DNA of 26,340 nt, taken from CAYVTV01 sp964526475. Lineage in GTDB: Bacteria > Bacteroidota > Bacteroidia > Bacteroidales > GCA-2748055. The translations under genes and the position numbers were made by a program. The notes under the pieces are model-generated. The model was not told the origin of the DNA, searched no databases, and was given only the letters and a program-made list of their open reading frames with translations. Shown one piece after another: positions 1 through 8,655 of this stretch. The first letter of the stretch is position 1. Every line of letters starts with the position of its first letter. Location of the stretch: NCBI GenBank assembly GCA_964526475.1, contig CAZGKF010000043.1, positions 1 through 26,340 on the forward strand, in the 5' to 3' direction.

Positions 1-56
1 GCAGTGGGCAGTGGGCAGTGGGCAGTGGGCAGTGGGCAGTGGGCAGTGGGCAGTGA
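1..56. repeat. Tandem heptamer array GCAGTGG
   Basis: Seven perfect head-to-tail copies of GCAGTGG (1-49) are followed by an eighth copy ending in A (50-56). The array begins at base 1, so its true left end is outside the window. It codes for nothing recognisable. Short G/C-rich heptads of the GGCAGTT/GGCAGTC kind are, from general knowledge, common between genes in Bacteroidota. Related degenerate units occur at 125-151 and inside the aminotransferase gene at 11214-11311. The function is unknown. Confidence 0.95.
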
Positions 57-87
57 GTTTTAGGAAGTGATTGTAATATAGATTAAC

Positions 88-103
88 TTCCCGCCTTCGG
101 GAA
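88..103. repeat. Short perfect inverted repeat
   Basis: TTCCCG and CGGGAA form a perfect six-base-pair stem around the loop CCTT. No T-run follows on either strand, so it is not a convincing terminator. It lies between the two heptad-repeat patches and may be part of the same intergenic repeat family. A hairpin of the same style, TTTCCC/GGGAAA, occurs at 9489-9505. Confidence 0.4.
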
Positions 104-124
104 ATCGCGATGATGAAAAAGTTG

Positions 125-151
125 GCAGAGGGCAGTTGGCAGTCGCAAAGT
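125..151. repeat. Degenerate heptad repeat patch
   Basis: The units GCAGAGG, GCAGTTG and GCAGTC, followed by GCAAAGT, are read in series on the plus strand. They look like diverged relatives of the perfect array at 1-56, and the last unit resembles the GCAAAG-type heptads inside the aminotransferase gene near 11221. The patch lies 116 bases beyond the stop codon of the minus-strand secreted protein. Confidence 0.6.
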
Positions 152-219
152 GAAAAAAGTAGGAATGAAATTGTTGGAATCCGTGGTGACTTTCCAGCCT
201 GCCATAAAAAATTCGGCGG

Positions 220-238
220 GCAGGTTGCCTGCTTTTTT
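220..238. terminator. Possible hairpin terminator downstream of the T9SS cargo gene
   Basis: GCAGG (220-224), loop TTG and CCTGC (228-232) form a five-base-pair stem that two G-T wobbles could extend. On the plus strand six T residues follow at once (233-238). On the minus strand, the direction of the neighbouring gene, a T-run also occurs, but about eight bases beyond the stem. An alternative CCTGCC/GGCAGG pairing (199-204 with 219-224) overlaps it. It sits 29 bases past the stop codon of the minus-strand gene, where a terminator would be expected. It has not been folded computationally. Confidence 0.35.
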
Positions 239-266
239 GTGGTAGAAAAAAGTAGGGAAAGCTTTA

Positions 267-3200
267 TTACTGAATCACAACCAGTTTCTGAGCATACGTG
301 ATAAATGAGCCAAGGATCACCTGTACAATGTACATACCTTCCTTAAGGTTCAAAGGAATATAGATGTTATTTAAGGATGGATATAACTCATTCTCCTGGC
401 AGATTTTACCGGTAAGGTCAATGAATCTTATCAACTGGGATTCAGAAGGGGGTTCCAGAATCAATACATTAATAAATTCATGTGCAGGATTGGGATAGAT
501 GGAAATATTATCAGTATATCCATGTGGATTTGTTTCACGTTCACCTGCATTACCGAATATTCTTAAGTCTGAAAAATAATTCCAGGTATTCAGTGCGTTA
601 CCCCGGCCTATGAGTTGGATGAAAGAATATTCTATACTTTTTTTCGCTGCCGGGAAATCAAATACCTGCGCGGCTCCGGAAAAATTGCAGGAGGCCTCTT
701 TAGCAAAAACAGGCTCCCAGATACGGTTGTCTCTCGAGACATAAATATCAAAATAGGATTCATATTTCTGTTCCGGTAAAAATGATAACTGTATGTGGCT
801 TAAAGTGGAAGGTTTTTCCAGGTTCATCAGGAGCCATTGATTATCCCCTTCCACAGACCATTTAGTGGCAGGATTTCCATCTAAGGCATAAAAGGGAAGA
901 TCATTCAAATAATAATTACTGCCTTCATGACTGGAAAATTTCAACAAGGCAAGTTCCGGTTTATAAGGTAATACATTGATCTGAAAAGTTTGCGTTTGAG
1001 TTGCATGGCCATCATTAATGCTCAGGCGGAATTCAAAAGGCTGGGGTGTGTTGACAACAGGAGAAAGAAACTGTATGTTTGAATTTTGTGTTGATGAAAC
1101 AGGTACACCGGCAGGAATAGTCCATTCAAAAGTAAGATTATCATCATCAGGATCATAACTGTCTGATGCATCAATTGACCCTATAAATCCGGAATAGATT
1201 TGTGATTCATACTTAATAACTATTTCCGGAGGTGAATTAGGCTTACCCGGATCCTTACAATTATTGACTACAAGTTGCGAGGAAATACTTTCTGCTTCGG
1301 CAGAATTATTTGTCTGTAGAGGATTGCCTGAGGGCTTTGTATATGAAAAAGTTACAACATCACCGAAGATCACATCACTAGACAACGACAATCTTACCTT
1401 ATTCCCTGCAATAGAAACTGAGGTAACAGTTCTGTTTACCCCGTTTACCAATACATTAAACGCAGTTGAAGAAGGAATAATATTGGCAAGATCTAAATCA
1501 AACGTAATTTCAATAATTCCCGGACTATCATTCTCTATAACTGAACTTAAATAGACAGGTCTGACCGGGTTAACATTATTTTTTACCACACGTCCGCTAA
1601 AACTTTCCACTATCGTTCCGGAAGGGGTTTGTAAGGGATCAGCTGATGGTTTGGTATAACCAACTGAAATTATGTCGCCAAAAATAACGGAACGGTCTAA
1701 TGATAATCTTACTTTTCCATTCAGAATTGTGACAGAGTTCACAGAAACAGTCATAGCATTAACAAGGACATTAAATGAAGAAAAAACAGGGACGATATTA
1801 TCCATTTCAAAGTCAAAAGTTATTTCCAACATTGCAGGTGTGGCATTTTCTATAACAGCGCCAACAAAAGCCACACCTCCCGGACTGCAATTATTCGTTA
1901 CTACTTGTGGACTTATCGTTTCCGCTTCTCCCCCTTCAGCAGTCTGTAAAGGATTCACCACCGGTTTTAAATATGTTACAGTTACAACATCACCGTAAAC
2001 AACAGGGCTGGCTAATGTTAATCTCACTTTCCCTGAAACAATGGAGACTGTGTTAACAGTTCTTGTCTCAGAATTAACCCGGACAATAAAGGCTGAAACA
2101 TCAGGAATTATGTTAGCAAGAGTTAAATCATAAGTCATTTCAATTACGGAAGGAGTAGTATTTTCAACGACCGAGGCCTGGTATAAAGGAATACCTGAAC
2201 TGCAGTTATTTGTGACAGGTTGATCAGTTATGTCTTCAGCTAATCCCCCCGAGGTTGATTGTAAAGGATTTACAGCAGGCCTGGTATAGGAAACTTTCAC
2301 AATATCACCATAGACAACCGGACCGGATATAGTAAGCATTACCTTATTTTCAATAACAGAAACTGAACTTACTGCCCGGTTAACTGAATTAACCTGTACG
2401 ACAAAATCACCGGCTGCCGGTAATGCTGAATTATCCAGGATTAAACTATAATTTATTTCCAGTAGTGAAGGGGTGCTATTCTCAACAGCAGAATTCTGGT
2501 AAACCGGAACAGCTGGCAAAAGATATTCATACACACCTATGCTTGGGGGATTTACTATAGAATTTTCAGCATAATCCTTATCTAATCCAACATTTACTCC
2601 TGCACTTATGCCTGGGGAACTTGACTGTAAATGAAAATCATTTGGAGAAACAAACAATGGATCAGAAATAATATTGTTTTTAAAGATATAATTACTTAAT
2701 GTAGCGGTTCCCCTCGGAGCATTATTATTTCCATTTAAGTAGAAAATATTATTCTCAATAAAAATATTATCAGCTGATGCAGGGGAATTTTTTAAAAAAA
2801 CAGATGCATAACGGAATCCAATTATTATATTGTTTTTAATTTTTATGTTGGAAGTTATCCCACTTGGAATACAAACACCCCACATTGTTGTACCTCCGGT
2901 TGTTTTAGCTTTAAACACATTATTATATATGTTCCAGTTAGCATAAGTATTTGACAAATCCGTTCCAGCAATATTGATGCCCCAGCCTTTAGAATTTATT
3001 TCCGTATCAGCACCAATATTCTCCACCAAATTATAATAAACATGTATGTTTTTTTGTATTTTACTTTTAGGCGCGGTGAAATACAGTGGACGATTTAAAT
3101 TTCTTAAATGGTTATTATATATAAATATATCCTCTGCATTGTATTCTATTTGTATTCCTTTTTCTCCATCATGAGTGCTGGACATTGGCATCAATTTTTC

Positions 3201-4121
3201 CCATCCAATCAAATTATTATAGATTTTAGCACCAAAATCATAATCACCTTTGTAAGTATTTACCAAATCTATGGCATTATTTATATCGTTCTCATAAATT
3301 TCAAGGCCCCCGTTTACATTCCATAATTCTATGGCAAATACAAAGGCAGTATTGGATGGTAAGTTAAGAGGTGTTGATGTTGGGCGCAATGTATTTTTAT
3401 ATATTTTCAATCCCTTTAAAAAGCCACTGCTATAAAACTTTATACAATGACCATTATGCCCTACCGGTCTTCCTGTTTGTTCAATATAATTATTATAAAT
3501 TAACATCCCTTCTTGTGCGCCAATCTGTAAAGCTCCTAATCCTAAATCAGTGCCATAATAATAATATGCACAATTAATAATAATATTATTATAGAATTTA
3601 TTTCCTGTTGCATAAGTAAGCGGTTTGTCGTTATTATTTGCAGTTTTCCCATTATATGTAACTCCACTAAATTTAAAATCAACAAATTCACAATCATGTA
3701 TTATCACATTACTTCTTCCAAAAATCCAAATAGCCGCATAGGCAGTAGTATTAATCCCATCCATTTTTATCCCACTAATAGTCTGATTTCCAATCGTTCC
3801 CTGTTTCCCAGAATATAAATAAATAGTAGGAGTATGATTTTTTACAATTTGGGACCTAATAATAGAAAATTCCCTTCCTTCTCCAACAATATTCACCCCG
3901 ACTGCTAAGTTGCTTTGAAAAGTTTCAAGATATGTCCCCGCATTAACATGAATAATATCTCCGGATTTTGTTACACGCGAACATGCATGAGCAAGTGTTT
4001 TCCATGGTGAATTTATAGTGCCTGAACCCGTATTATCACTACCTGCAGGATCAATATAAAAAGTTTCTGCCTGCGCAAATGAAAAAATCAGAAGAAGATA
4101 AATTACAAGTGTTTTTCTCAT
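267..4121 (-). CDS. Secreted beta-helix / SwmB-repeat / discoidin-like protein with T9SS sorting domain
   Basis: A 1284-residue secreted protein. Residues 1-18 are a signal peptide (hydrophobic core, AQA before the likely cut). Residues about 20-530 form a right-handed parallel beta-helix of the DUF1565/pectate-lyase-like type, opening with the family-like stretch GSGTINSPWKTLAHA and followed by many N-rich rungs such as IYNN and IKNN. Residues about 537-954 are four tandem SwmB-like repeats of 104-105 residues, each with a 'VIENxTP' start and a 'VVYGDxVxVxYxKP' strand. Residues about 960-1052 resemble a PKD/cadherin-type Ig fold (DSYDPDDDNLTFEW). Residues about 1055-1190 look like an F5/8 type C (discoidin) domain. 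Residues about 1205-1284 match a T9SS type A sorting domain (ISIYPNPAHEFINV). It should be exported by the Por system and held on or released from the surface. It may bind or cleave polysaccharide; no catalytic residues could be assigned. It is transcribed away from the polysaccharide locus. Confidence 0.9.
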   Translation of the reverse strand: MRKTLVIYLLLIFSFAQAETFYIDPAGSDNTGSGTINSPWKTLAHACSRVTKSGDIIHVNAGTYLETFQSNLAVGVNIVGEGREFSIIRSQIVKNHTPTIYLYSGKQGTIGNQTISGIKMDGINTTAYAAIWIFGRSNVIIHDCEFVDFKFSGVTYNGKTANNNDKPLTYATGNKFYNNIIINCAYYYYGTDLGLGALQIGAQEGMLIYNNYIEQTGRPVGHNGHCIKFYSSGFLKGLKIYKNTLRPTSTPLNLPSNTAFVFAIELWNVNGGLEIYENDINNAIDLVNTYKGDYDFGAKIYNNLIGWEKLMPMSSTHDGEKGIQIEYNAEDIFIYNNHLRNLNRPLYFTAPKSKIQKNIHVYYNLVENIGADTEINSKGWGINIAGTDLSNTYANWNIYNNVFKAKTTGGTTMWGVCIPSGITSNIKIKNNIIIGFRYASVFLKNSPASADNIFIENNIFYLNGNNNAPRGTATLSNYIFKNNIISDPLFVSPNDFHLQSSSPGISAGVNVGLDKDYAENSIVNPPSIGVYEYLLPAVPVYQNSAVENSTPSLLEINYSLILDNSALPAAGDFVVQVNSVNRAVSSVSVIENKVMLTISGPVVYGDIVKVSYTRPAVNPLQSTSGGLAEDITDQPVTNNCSSGIPLYQASVVENTTPSVIEMTYDLTLANIIPDVSAFIVRVNSETRTVNTVSIVSGKVRLTLASPVVYGDVVTVTYLKPVVNPLQTAEGGEAETISPQVVTNNCSPGGVAFVGAVIENATPAMLEITFDFEMDNIVPVFSSFNVLVNAMTVSVNSVTILNGKVRLSLDRSVIFGDIISVGYTKPSADPLQTPSGTIVESFSGRVVKNNVNPVRPVYLSSVIENDSPGIIEITFDLDLANIIPSSTAFNVLVNGVNRTVTSVSIAGNKVRLSLSSDVIFGDVVTFSYTKPSGNPLQTNNSAEAESISSQLVVNNCKDPGKPNSPPEIVIKYESQIYSGFIGSIDASDSYDPDDDNLTFEWTIPAGVPVSSTQNSNIQFLSPVVNTPQPFEFRLSINDGHATQTQTFQINVLPYKPELALLKFSSHEGSNYYLNDLPFYALDGNPATKWSVEGDNQWLLMNLEKPSTLSHIQLSFLPEQKYESYFDIYVSRDNRIWEPVFAKEASCNFSGAAQVFDFPAAKKSIEYSFIQLIGRGNALNTWNYFSDLRIFGNAGERETNPHGYTDNISIYPNPAHEFINVLILEPPSESQLIRFIDLTGKICQENELYPSLNNIYIPLNLKEGMYIVQVILGSFITYAQKLVVIQ

Positions 4122-4548
4122 AAATAGTTAATTTTCTAAGAGTTATCTTCTGCTATCTGACAAACATGCATCTATCGTTTTACGATGCAATAATAAATTT
4201 GTTTCAATAATAGTATATTTTAACGTGATATTAAAGAATAAAAATACTTCTTCACACAGGATAATACCCAGTTTAAAATCCGTATAAACTAAACCGGATA
4301 TTTGTCAGTGCATTTTATTGTTAATATTAGGTTAAAAATATTTTATAATATTTTAAGTCAGCCACAAAAACAACTTAATCCGGAATATCTACTTTTGCCA
4401 CACGAACAGGTTCCCATGCTTAAATTAACTCCCTGTTCAGAAAAGCTGCCTGTTTCAATGGATAAAAAGGATATTTTTGTAGATGTTGTTAACTTTATTC
4501 TTATAAGCTTGTTTACAATAACAATATTTCATTAAACCAGGTTTCTTG
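4122..4548. other. Divergent intergenic region (427 bases)
   Basis: This gap separates the minus-strand secreted protein from the plus-strand polysaccharide locus and should hold promoters for both. It contains an inverted repeat, TGCATC (4167-4172) with GATGCA (4184-4189), around an 11-base loop. At 4194-4201 TAAATTTG matches the Bacteroidota -7 consensus TAnnTTTG, but no clear -33 TTG lies at the expected distance. A 77-codon open frame at 4302-4535 starting with TTG shows no recognisable family and is not called. No RNA gene is visible. Confidence 0.5.
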
Positions 4549-6087
4549 ATGTATAGAATTTTTAACTCATTACAAAAGGTCATTTATAAGAGGATCGCAT
4601 TTATTATTTTATTGCTATTTTACACTTCTGGCATATTATATCTAAGCTTTGAAATTAATATCTGGGAGGATGAAGCTTACTCCCTGAATACCTCATCCGG
4701 CAATCTTTCCTACGCAATAAGCCAATCTTATAAGTTTGAAGGGCAGCCTCCCGTTTATTTCTCCCTTTTATCATTATGGAGAACCATCAACCCTGGAATT
4801 TTCTTCGCAAGATTGTTATCTATACTATTTATTGGCATGGCTGCTTTTGTTATTCACCGGATAGTTCTTTTATTCACAGATAATGATACATCACGGTGGA
4901 TTGTTGTGCTTTTTCTTCTGAACCCTTTTACGGTATGGTCAGCTCTTGAAATCCGGACATACTCCCTGCTTATTCTGCTATCATCCGTCTCACTGTATTT
5001 TTTCCTAAAATACTTTTTTGATAATAAAAATAAGTATTTGTACTTTTTTTTAATTGTATGTCTCACAGGACTATATACCCAATACTTTTTTGTTTTTTTA
5101 ATTATTTCTTTTTCTATTATCATTTTGATATATAAAGGATGGAAATCCTTTTTTACTTTTTGCCTTCACTTTATCCCGGTAGTCATTCTCTTTCTTCCTA
5201 ATCTTATATTCTTGCCGGACCAATTAGAAATGGCACAGGCAGACAGACCAAATTATTCCAGGATCAGAAGTTTTATTTCTGTATTGCGTGCACCTCAAGA
5301 CCTTTTTCTTGCTTTACAAATATTACCCTTTGAAGCTTTAGTGAAGTGGGGCGTAAGATTTATTTTTGGAGCGATCGTGGGTATAGCATATTTCAGACTA
5401 AATAAAAATAGTCTTGAAAATAATTCATCCCGGTTTTTTAATATGGTCAATCTTTTCTTTTTATCAATTTTTATTTTAGTATTGCTTTTTAGCATATTCG
5501 TTCCCTTATTTGGAATATGGTATGAGATTAAATATTTTGCTGTAGCTTTTCCTTTTTTCGCCTTGTTTCTTACAATTTTTAATAAATATCCGTTTGGATA
5601 CAGAAAGCTTATATTTGCTGGTATTTCTTTATATTACATTTTCTTACTAGCATTAAATTATATACCCCCAATAAAGGATTATGATTATAAATCAATTGCA
5701 AAGTATATTGAAATGATTGAGAGAAAAGGTGAACCAATTCTTATTTACTCAAGCCTTATTGAACTCCCATTTTCTGCATATTATGATGGTTCGAATGCGG
5801 TTGCGCCTCTACCTCATGCAACTGAGTTTAATCAGAATTATATAAAAAATATTAAAGACACAATAGAATTTAAGAATACAATTAACAAAATAATTCCTTC
5901 AAATACATCATTTCTATTTATCTCTGATGATATTACCACCTATGCTATGAGCTTGTTTATGAATAGGGGCCTAATTGATATATTTCTAAATAATAATTTC
6001 CATAATACATTAGACACATTATTTTATGGAAAAAGTGATAATCGATACCTTAGAATTAGAAGATTTGAAACTACTAAATATAAATAA
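4549..6087 (+). CDS. GT-C glycosyltransferase, family 39 / ArnT-like membrane protein
   Basis: A polytopic membrane protein of 512 residues with about ten or more hydrophobic segments. After the first membrane segment it carries WEDEAYS (D41, E42), the acidic pair typical of the first extracytoplasmic loop of GT39/GT83 enzymes, then GQPPVYF, corresponding to the family's HPPLY-like stretch. Family members transfer a sugar from a polyprenyl-phosphate donor on the outer face of the inner membrane. This one could add a side sugar to the flipped repeat unit or to lipid or protein. The ATG at 4549 is preferred over the TTG immediately before it. It is the first plus-strand gene after the divergent gap and is notably AT-rich (many Phe, Ile, Asn and Lys codons). 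The substrate cannot be told from sequence. Confidence 0.75.
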   Translation: MYRIFNSLQKVIYKRIAFIILLLFYTSGILYLSFEINIWEDEAYSLNTSSGNLSYAISQSYKFEGQPPVYFSLLSLWRTINPGIFFARLLSILFIGMAAFVIHRIVLLFTDNDTSRWIVVLFLLNPFTVWSALEIRTYSLLILLSSVSLYFFLKYFFDNKNKYLYFFLIVCLTGLYTQYFFVFLIISFSIIILIYKGWKSFFTFCLHFIPVVILFLPNLIFLPDQLEMAQADRPNYSRIRSFISVLRAPQDLFLALQILPFEALVKWGVRFIFGAIVGIAYFRLNKNSLENNSSRFFNMVNLFFLSIFILVLLFSIFVPLFGIWYEIKYFAVAFPFFALFLTIFNKYPFGYRKLIFAGISLYYIFLLALNYIPPIKDYDYKSIAKYIEMIERKGEPILIYSSLIELPFSAYYDGSNAVAPLPHATEFNQNYIKNIKDTIEFKNTINKIIPSNTSFLFISDDITTYAMSLFMNRGLIDIFLNNNFHNTLDTLFYGKSDNRYLRIRRFETTKYK

Positions 6088-6158
6088 GACTTTTTTCAAT
6101 TCATGAATTTTCTTATCAAACTAAAGATTAATAGTAATAAATAAACATTCTAGAAATA

Positions 6159-7136
6159 ATGATTAATAATTTAGTTATTGAATTAATTCGTAATTGTGGT
6201 ATTATAATCAATCCAATATTATTAAAATTATACAAAGAGAAAAATCAACTGTTAGTTTTTTATTTTCACGGTCTTTACGAAACGCAGAAACAAAAAGATC
6301 TAAATCATATAGATCCTCAAAATAATTTAACCGTCGCCGAATTTATTCGTTTTGTTGAATATTTTCTTCAAAAAGAATATGTATTTATTAAACCTGAGGA
6401 TTTATGTGGAGACCTTAAAAAAGACAAAGCCTATGCAATGTTGACATTTGATGATGGGTACTATAATAATATACACGCAATAGATATTCTAAAAAAATAT
6501 AGTATCCCAGTAACTTTTTTTATCGCAACAAAATTCTTAATAGAAAACAAATCCTTTTGGTGGGATATAGTTTATAAATACAGAGCCAAAGAGAGCATTA
6601 GTTTAGAAAAAATTCGAAAGGAACAAAATTATCTAAAGAGTTTTAAGAATAATTATATAGATAAATATATTAGAGAAACATTTGGCACAAAATCTTTCAT
6701 ACCCTGGTCAGATATTGACAGACCATTTAATGAGGAAGAACTAAGATGCATATCTAATAATACTTATGTATCCATCGGAAATCATTCTCATTCTCATGCT
6801 ATTTTAACTGATTATGAGAGGGATGAAATACGGAACGAATATGAAGTTTCTAACAATATACTTTTTGATTTAACTAAAACTAGACCATTTTTCAATTCGT
6901 TCCCAAATGGGAACTATAATGAAACAGTCTTAGAGGTCACTAAAGAAATCGGTTTTAGATTTTCTTTTACAACAGAATTTGGAATAAACAATTTACCAAT
7001 TATTATTAATAATTACAATTGTTTGAAAAGATATTTGGTTGATATTAATAGAAATAGTAATTGCAATTTTTATCGACTTGGCTATAATCCAAGAATAGTT
7101 GTCTCAAAAATTAAACAAAAACTAAAATCAATATAG
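6159..7136 (+). CDS. Polysaccharide deacetylase (NodB / CE4 family)
   Basis: A 325-residue NodB-homology protein. LTFDDGY (D98, D99) is CE4 motif 1, with D98 as likely catalytic base and D99 as metal ligand. NHSHSH (H209 and H213) gives the H-x3-H metal ligands of motif 2. SFPNGNY corresponds to the motif 3 region (usually yPyG). Family members remove N- or O-acetyl groups from acylated sugars. No signal peptide or membrane segment is evident, so it probably acts in the cytoplasm on a lipid-linked intermediate, although CE4 relatives are often exported. The motif 1 core is followed by IPVTFFIATKFL, a typical CE4 strand. It is very AT-rich, like the preceding gene, and the two may have entered the locus together. 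The exact substrate is unknown. Confidence 0.8.
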   Translation: MINNLVIELIRNCGIIINPILLKLYKEKNQLLVFYFHGLYETQKQKDLNHIDPQNNLTVAEFIRFVEYFLQKEYVFIKPEDLCGDLKKDKAYAMLTFDDGYYNNIHAIDILKKYSIPVTFFIATKFLIENKSFWWDIVYKYRAKESISLEKIRKEQNYLKSFKNNYIDKYIRETFGTKSFIPWSDIDRPFNEEELRCISNNTYVSIGNHSHSHAILTDYERDEIRNEYEVSNNILFDLTKTRPFFNSFPNGNYNETVLEVTKEIGFRFSFTTEFGINNLPIIINNYNCLKRYLVDINRNSNCNFYRLGYNPRIVVSKIKQKLKSI

Positions 7137-7179
7137 TTTATTAAAGATATTTATTGTAAACTTATTCAAGCAAAAATAT

Positions 7180-8559
7180 ATGGATTTAATTAATAAAATA
7201 ATAAACCATAATTTAGTTAAATCATTTTTCTCAGGTCATAAACGAAGCATCAAAGTTAAGAAAAATGTTCTTACTTCACTTCTGATCAAAGGACTAAGTA
7301 TCGGCATCAGTCTGGTATTGCTGCCAATGACAATCAACTATGTTAACCCCTCACGTTACGGTATCTGGCTTACTTTAAGTTCCATTGTTGCCTGGTTTAG
7401 TTTTTTTGATATTGGATTAACACAGGGACTTAGAAATAAATTCGCTGAAGCAAAAGCCAGGGGAGATCATTATCTTGCCCAGGTGTATGTCAGTACCACA
7501 TATGCCTTATTAGGTATAATATTTCTTGGTATCTGGGTATTATTCCTGATCAGCAATAATTTTCTCAACTGGGCTTCCATATTGAATGTATCTGAAAACA
7601 TGAGATCAGAAGTCAGTCTTTTAGCTGTAATTGTGTTTACATATTTTTGCTTAAGCTTTGTACTAAAAATAATTACAACTATTCTGATAGCTGATCAGCA
7701 ACCGGCTAAATCTTCAGTGTTAGATCTTTCAGGGCACATACTTTCTCTTATATTCGTTTTTTTTCTTGTTCAAACAACAGAGGGTTCGTTAATAAGACTG
7801 GGTATTGCTTTGTGTTTATCCCCCATCATTGTTCTGATAGGTGCCAATATAATTTTTTTCAAAGGAATCTTTAAAGATTACAGGCCTTCCATCTCTAAGG
7901 TTAATTTCTCCTATGCCAGGAGGCTTTTAAATCTTGGGGTAATATTTTTTGTCATTCAGGTTGCAGGGGTATTGCAGTACCAGACGGCAAATATCATAAT
8001 TGCCCGGCATTTCGGAACTACCGACGTAACTTCCTATAATATTGTACATAAATATTTTGGGACATTAAATATGATCTTCGTTATTTTCCTGACCCCGTTT
8101 TGGTCTGCTTCAACGGAGGCTTATGTGAAGAAAGAAATTCAATGGATTAAAAACGGGATAAGGAAATACAATCAATTGAATATTGTAATTGTGATTATTA
8201 GTACCTTGATGTTAATTTTCTCAAATACCATTTACGATCTCTGGCTGGGTAAAGGAAAAGTGGACATATCGTTAACTCTTTCTTTTTATGGCTTCTTATT
8301 TTTTAATGCATCCATTTTTGGCTCAAAGTACGTATATTTTCTGAACAGTATAAATGCTTTAAGATTACAGTTCTGGGCCAGTCTTTTTAGCCCTGTACTT
8401 TATTTTGCTGTTGCAATCGCTCTTATCAAATATTTTAATACAGGATTGCATGCACTATACATAGCATCCCTGTTAGCTAATTTTAACGGGTTTATTATTG
8501 CTCCCTTGCAATATTATCAGGTGATCTACAGAAATAAAAAAGGGCTCTGGATCAGATAA
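7180..8559 (+). CDS. wzx: Wzx-type oligosaccharide flippase (first copy)
   Basis: A 459-residue polytopic protein of the MOP/MATE exporter superfamily (polysaccharide biosynthesis / oligosaccharide flippase family). After a short basic N-terminus, hydrophobic segments begin at LIKGLSIGISLVLLPMTI, followed by the characteristic NPSRYGIWLTLSS and FDIGLTQGLRNKFAEA stretches of Wzx proteins. About 12 membrane helices are likely. It would flip the undecaprenyl-diphosphate-linked repeat unit across the inner membrane for Wzy polymerisation. It lies just upstream of the dTDP-amino-sugar module. A second, only distantly similar flippase lies at 12225-13721, so the two may serve different glycans or the locus may be a mosaic. 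The ATG at 7180 gives the family's usual length. Confidence 0.85.
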   Translation: MDLINKIINHNLVKSFFSGHKRSIKVKKNVLTSLLIKGLSIGISLVLLPMTINYVNPSRYGIWLTLSSIVAWFSFFDIGLTQGLRNKFAEAKARGDHYLAQVYVSTTYALLGIIFLGIWVLFLISNNFLNWASILNVSENMRSEVSLLAVIVFTYFCLSFVLKIITTILIADQQPAKSSVLDLSGHILSLIFVFFLVQTTEGSLIRLGIALCLSPIIVLIGANIIFFKGIFKDYRPSISKVNFSYARRLLNLGVIFFVIQVAGVLQYQTANIIIARHFGTTDVTSYNIVHKYFGTLNMIFVIFLTPFWSASTEAYVKKEIQWIKNGIRKYNQLNIVIVIISTLMLIFSNTIYDLWLGKGKVDISLTLSFYGFLFFNASIFGSKYVYFLNSINALRLQFWASLFSPVLYFAVAIALIKYFNTGLHALYIASLLANFNGFIIAPLQYYQVIYRNKKGLWIR

Positions 8560-8655
8560 ATATAACTGTTTTTCTCAAAAACGATAATAAAAGATATTTT
8601 TTGATACACGATTCGGTTTTACTATCCAGGATATTAATAGTTGAAAAATATTGAA

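Noticed and set aside
1..56. Possible CRISPR-like array
   Set aside because: The units are 7 bases and directly adjacent, with no spacers, and no cas genes are present.
110..301. 63-codon plus-strand open frame at the left edge
   Set aside because: It runs through degenerate heptad repeats and the hairpin, overlaps the end of the minus-strand secreted protein gene, and has no recognisable domain.
1264..1998. Two plus-strand open frames opposite the SwmB-like repeats
   Set aside because: They are antisense to the repeats of the minus-strand protein and resemble each other only because the underlying repeats do.
4302..4535. 77-codon plus-strand open frame in the divergent gap, with a hydrophobic C-terminus
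   Set aside because: TTG start, no recognisable family and no promoter or ribosome-site support. A very small membrane peptide from the ATG near 4418 cannot be excluded but is not supported.
6098..6109. Perfect palindrome AATTCATGAATT after the GT39-like gene
   Set aside because: Twelve bases of AT-rich palindrome are likely by chance, and no second copy or T-run structure was seen.
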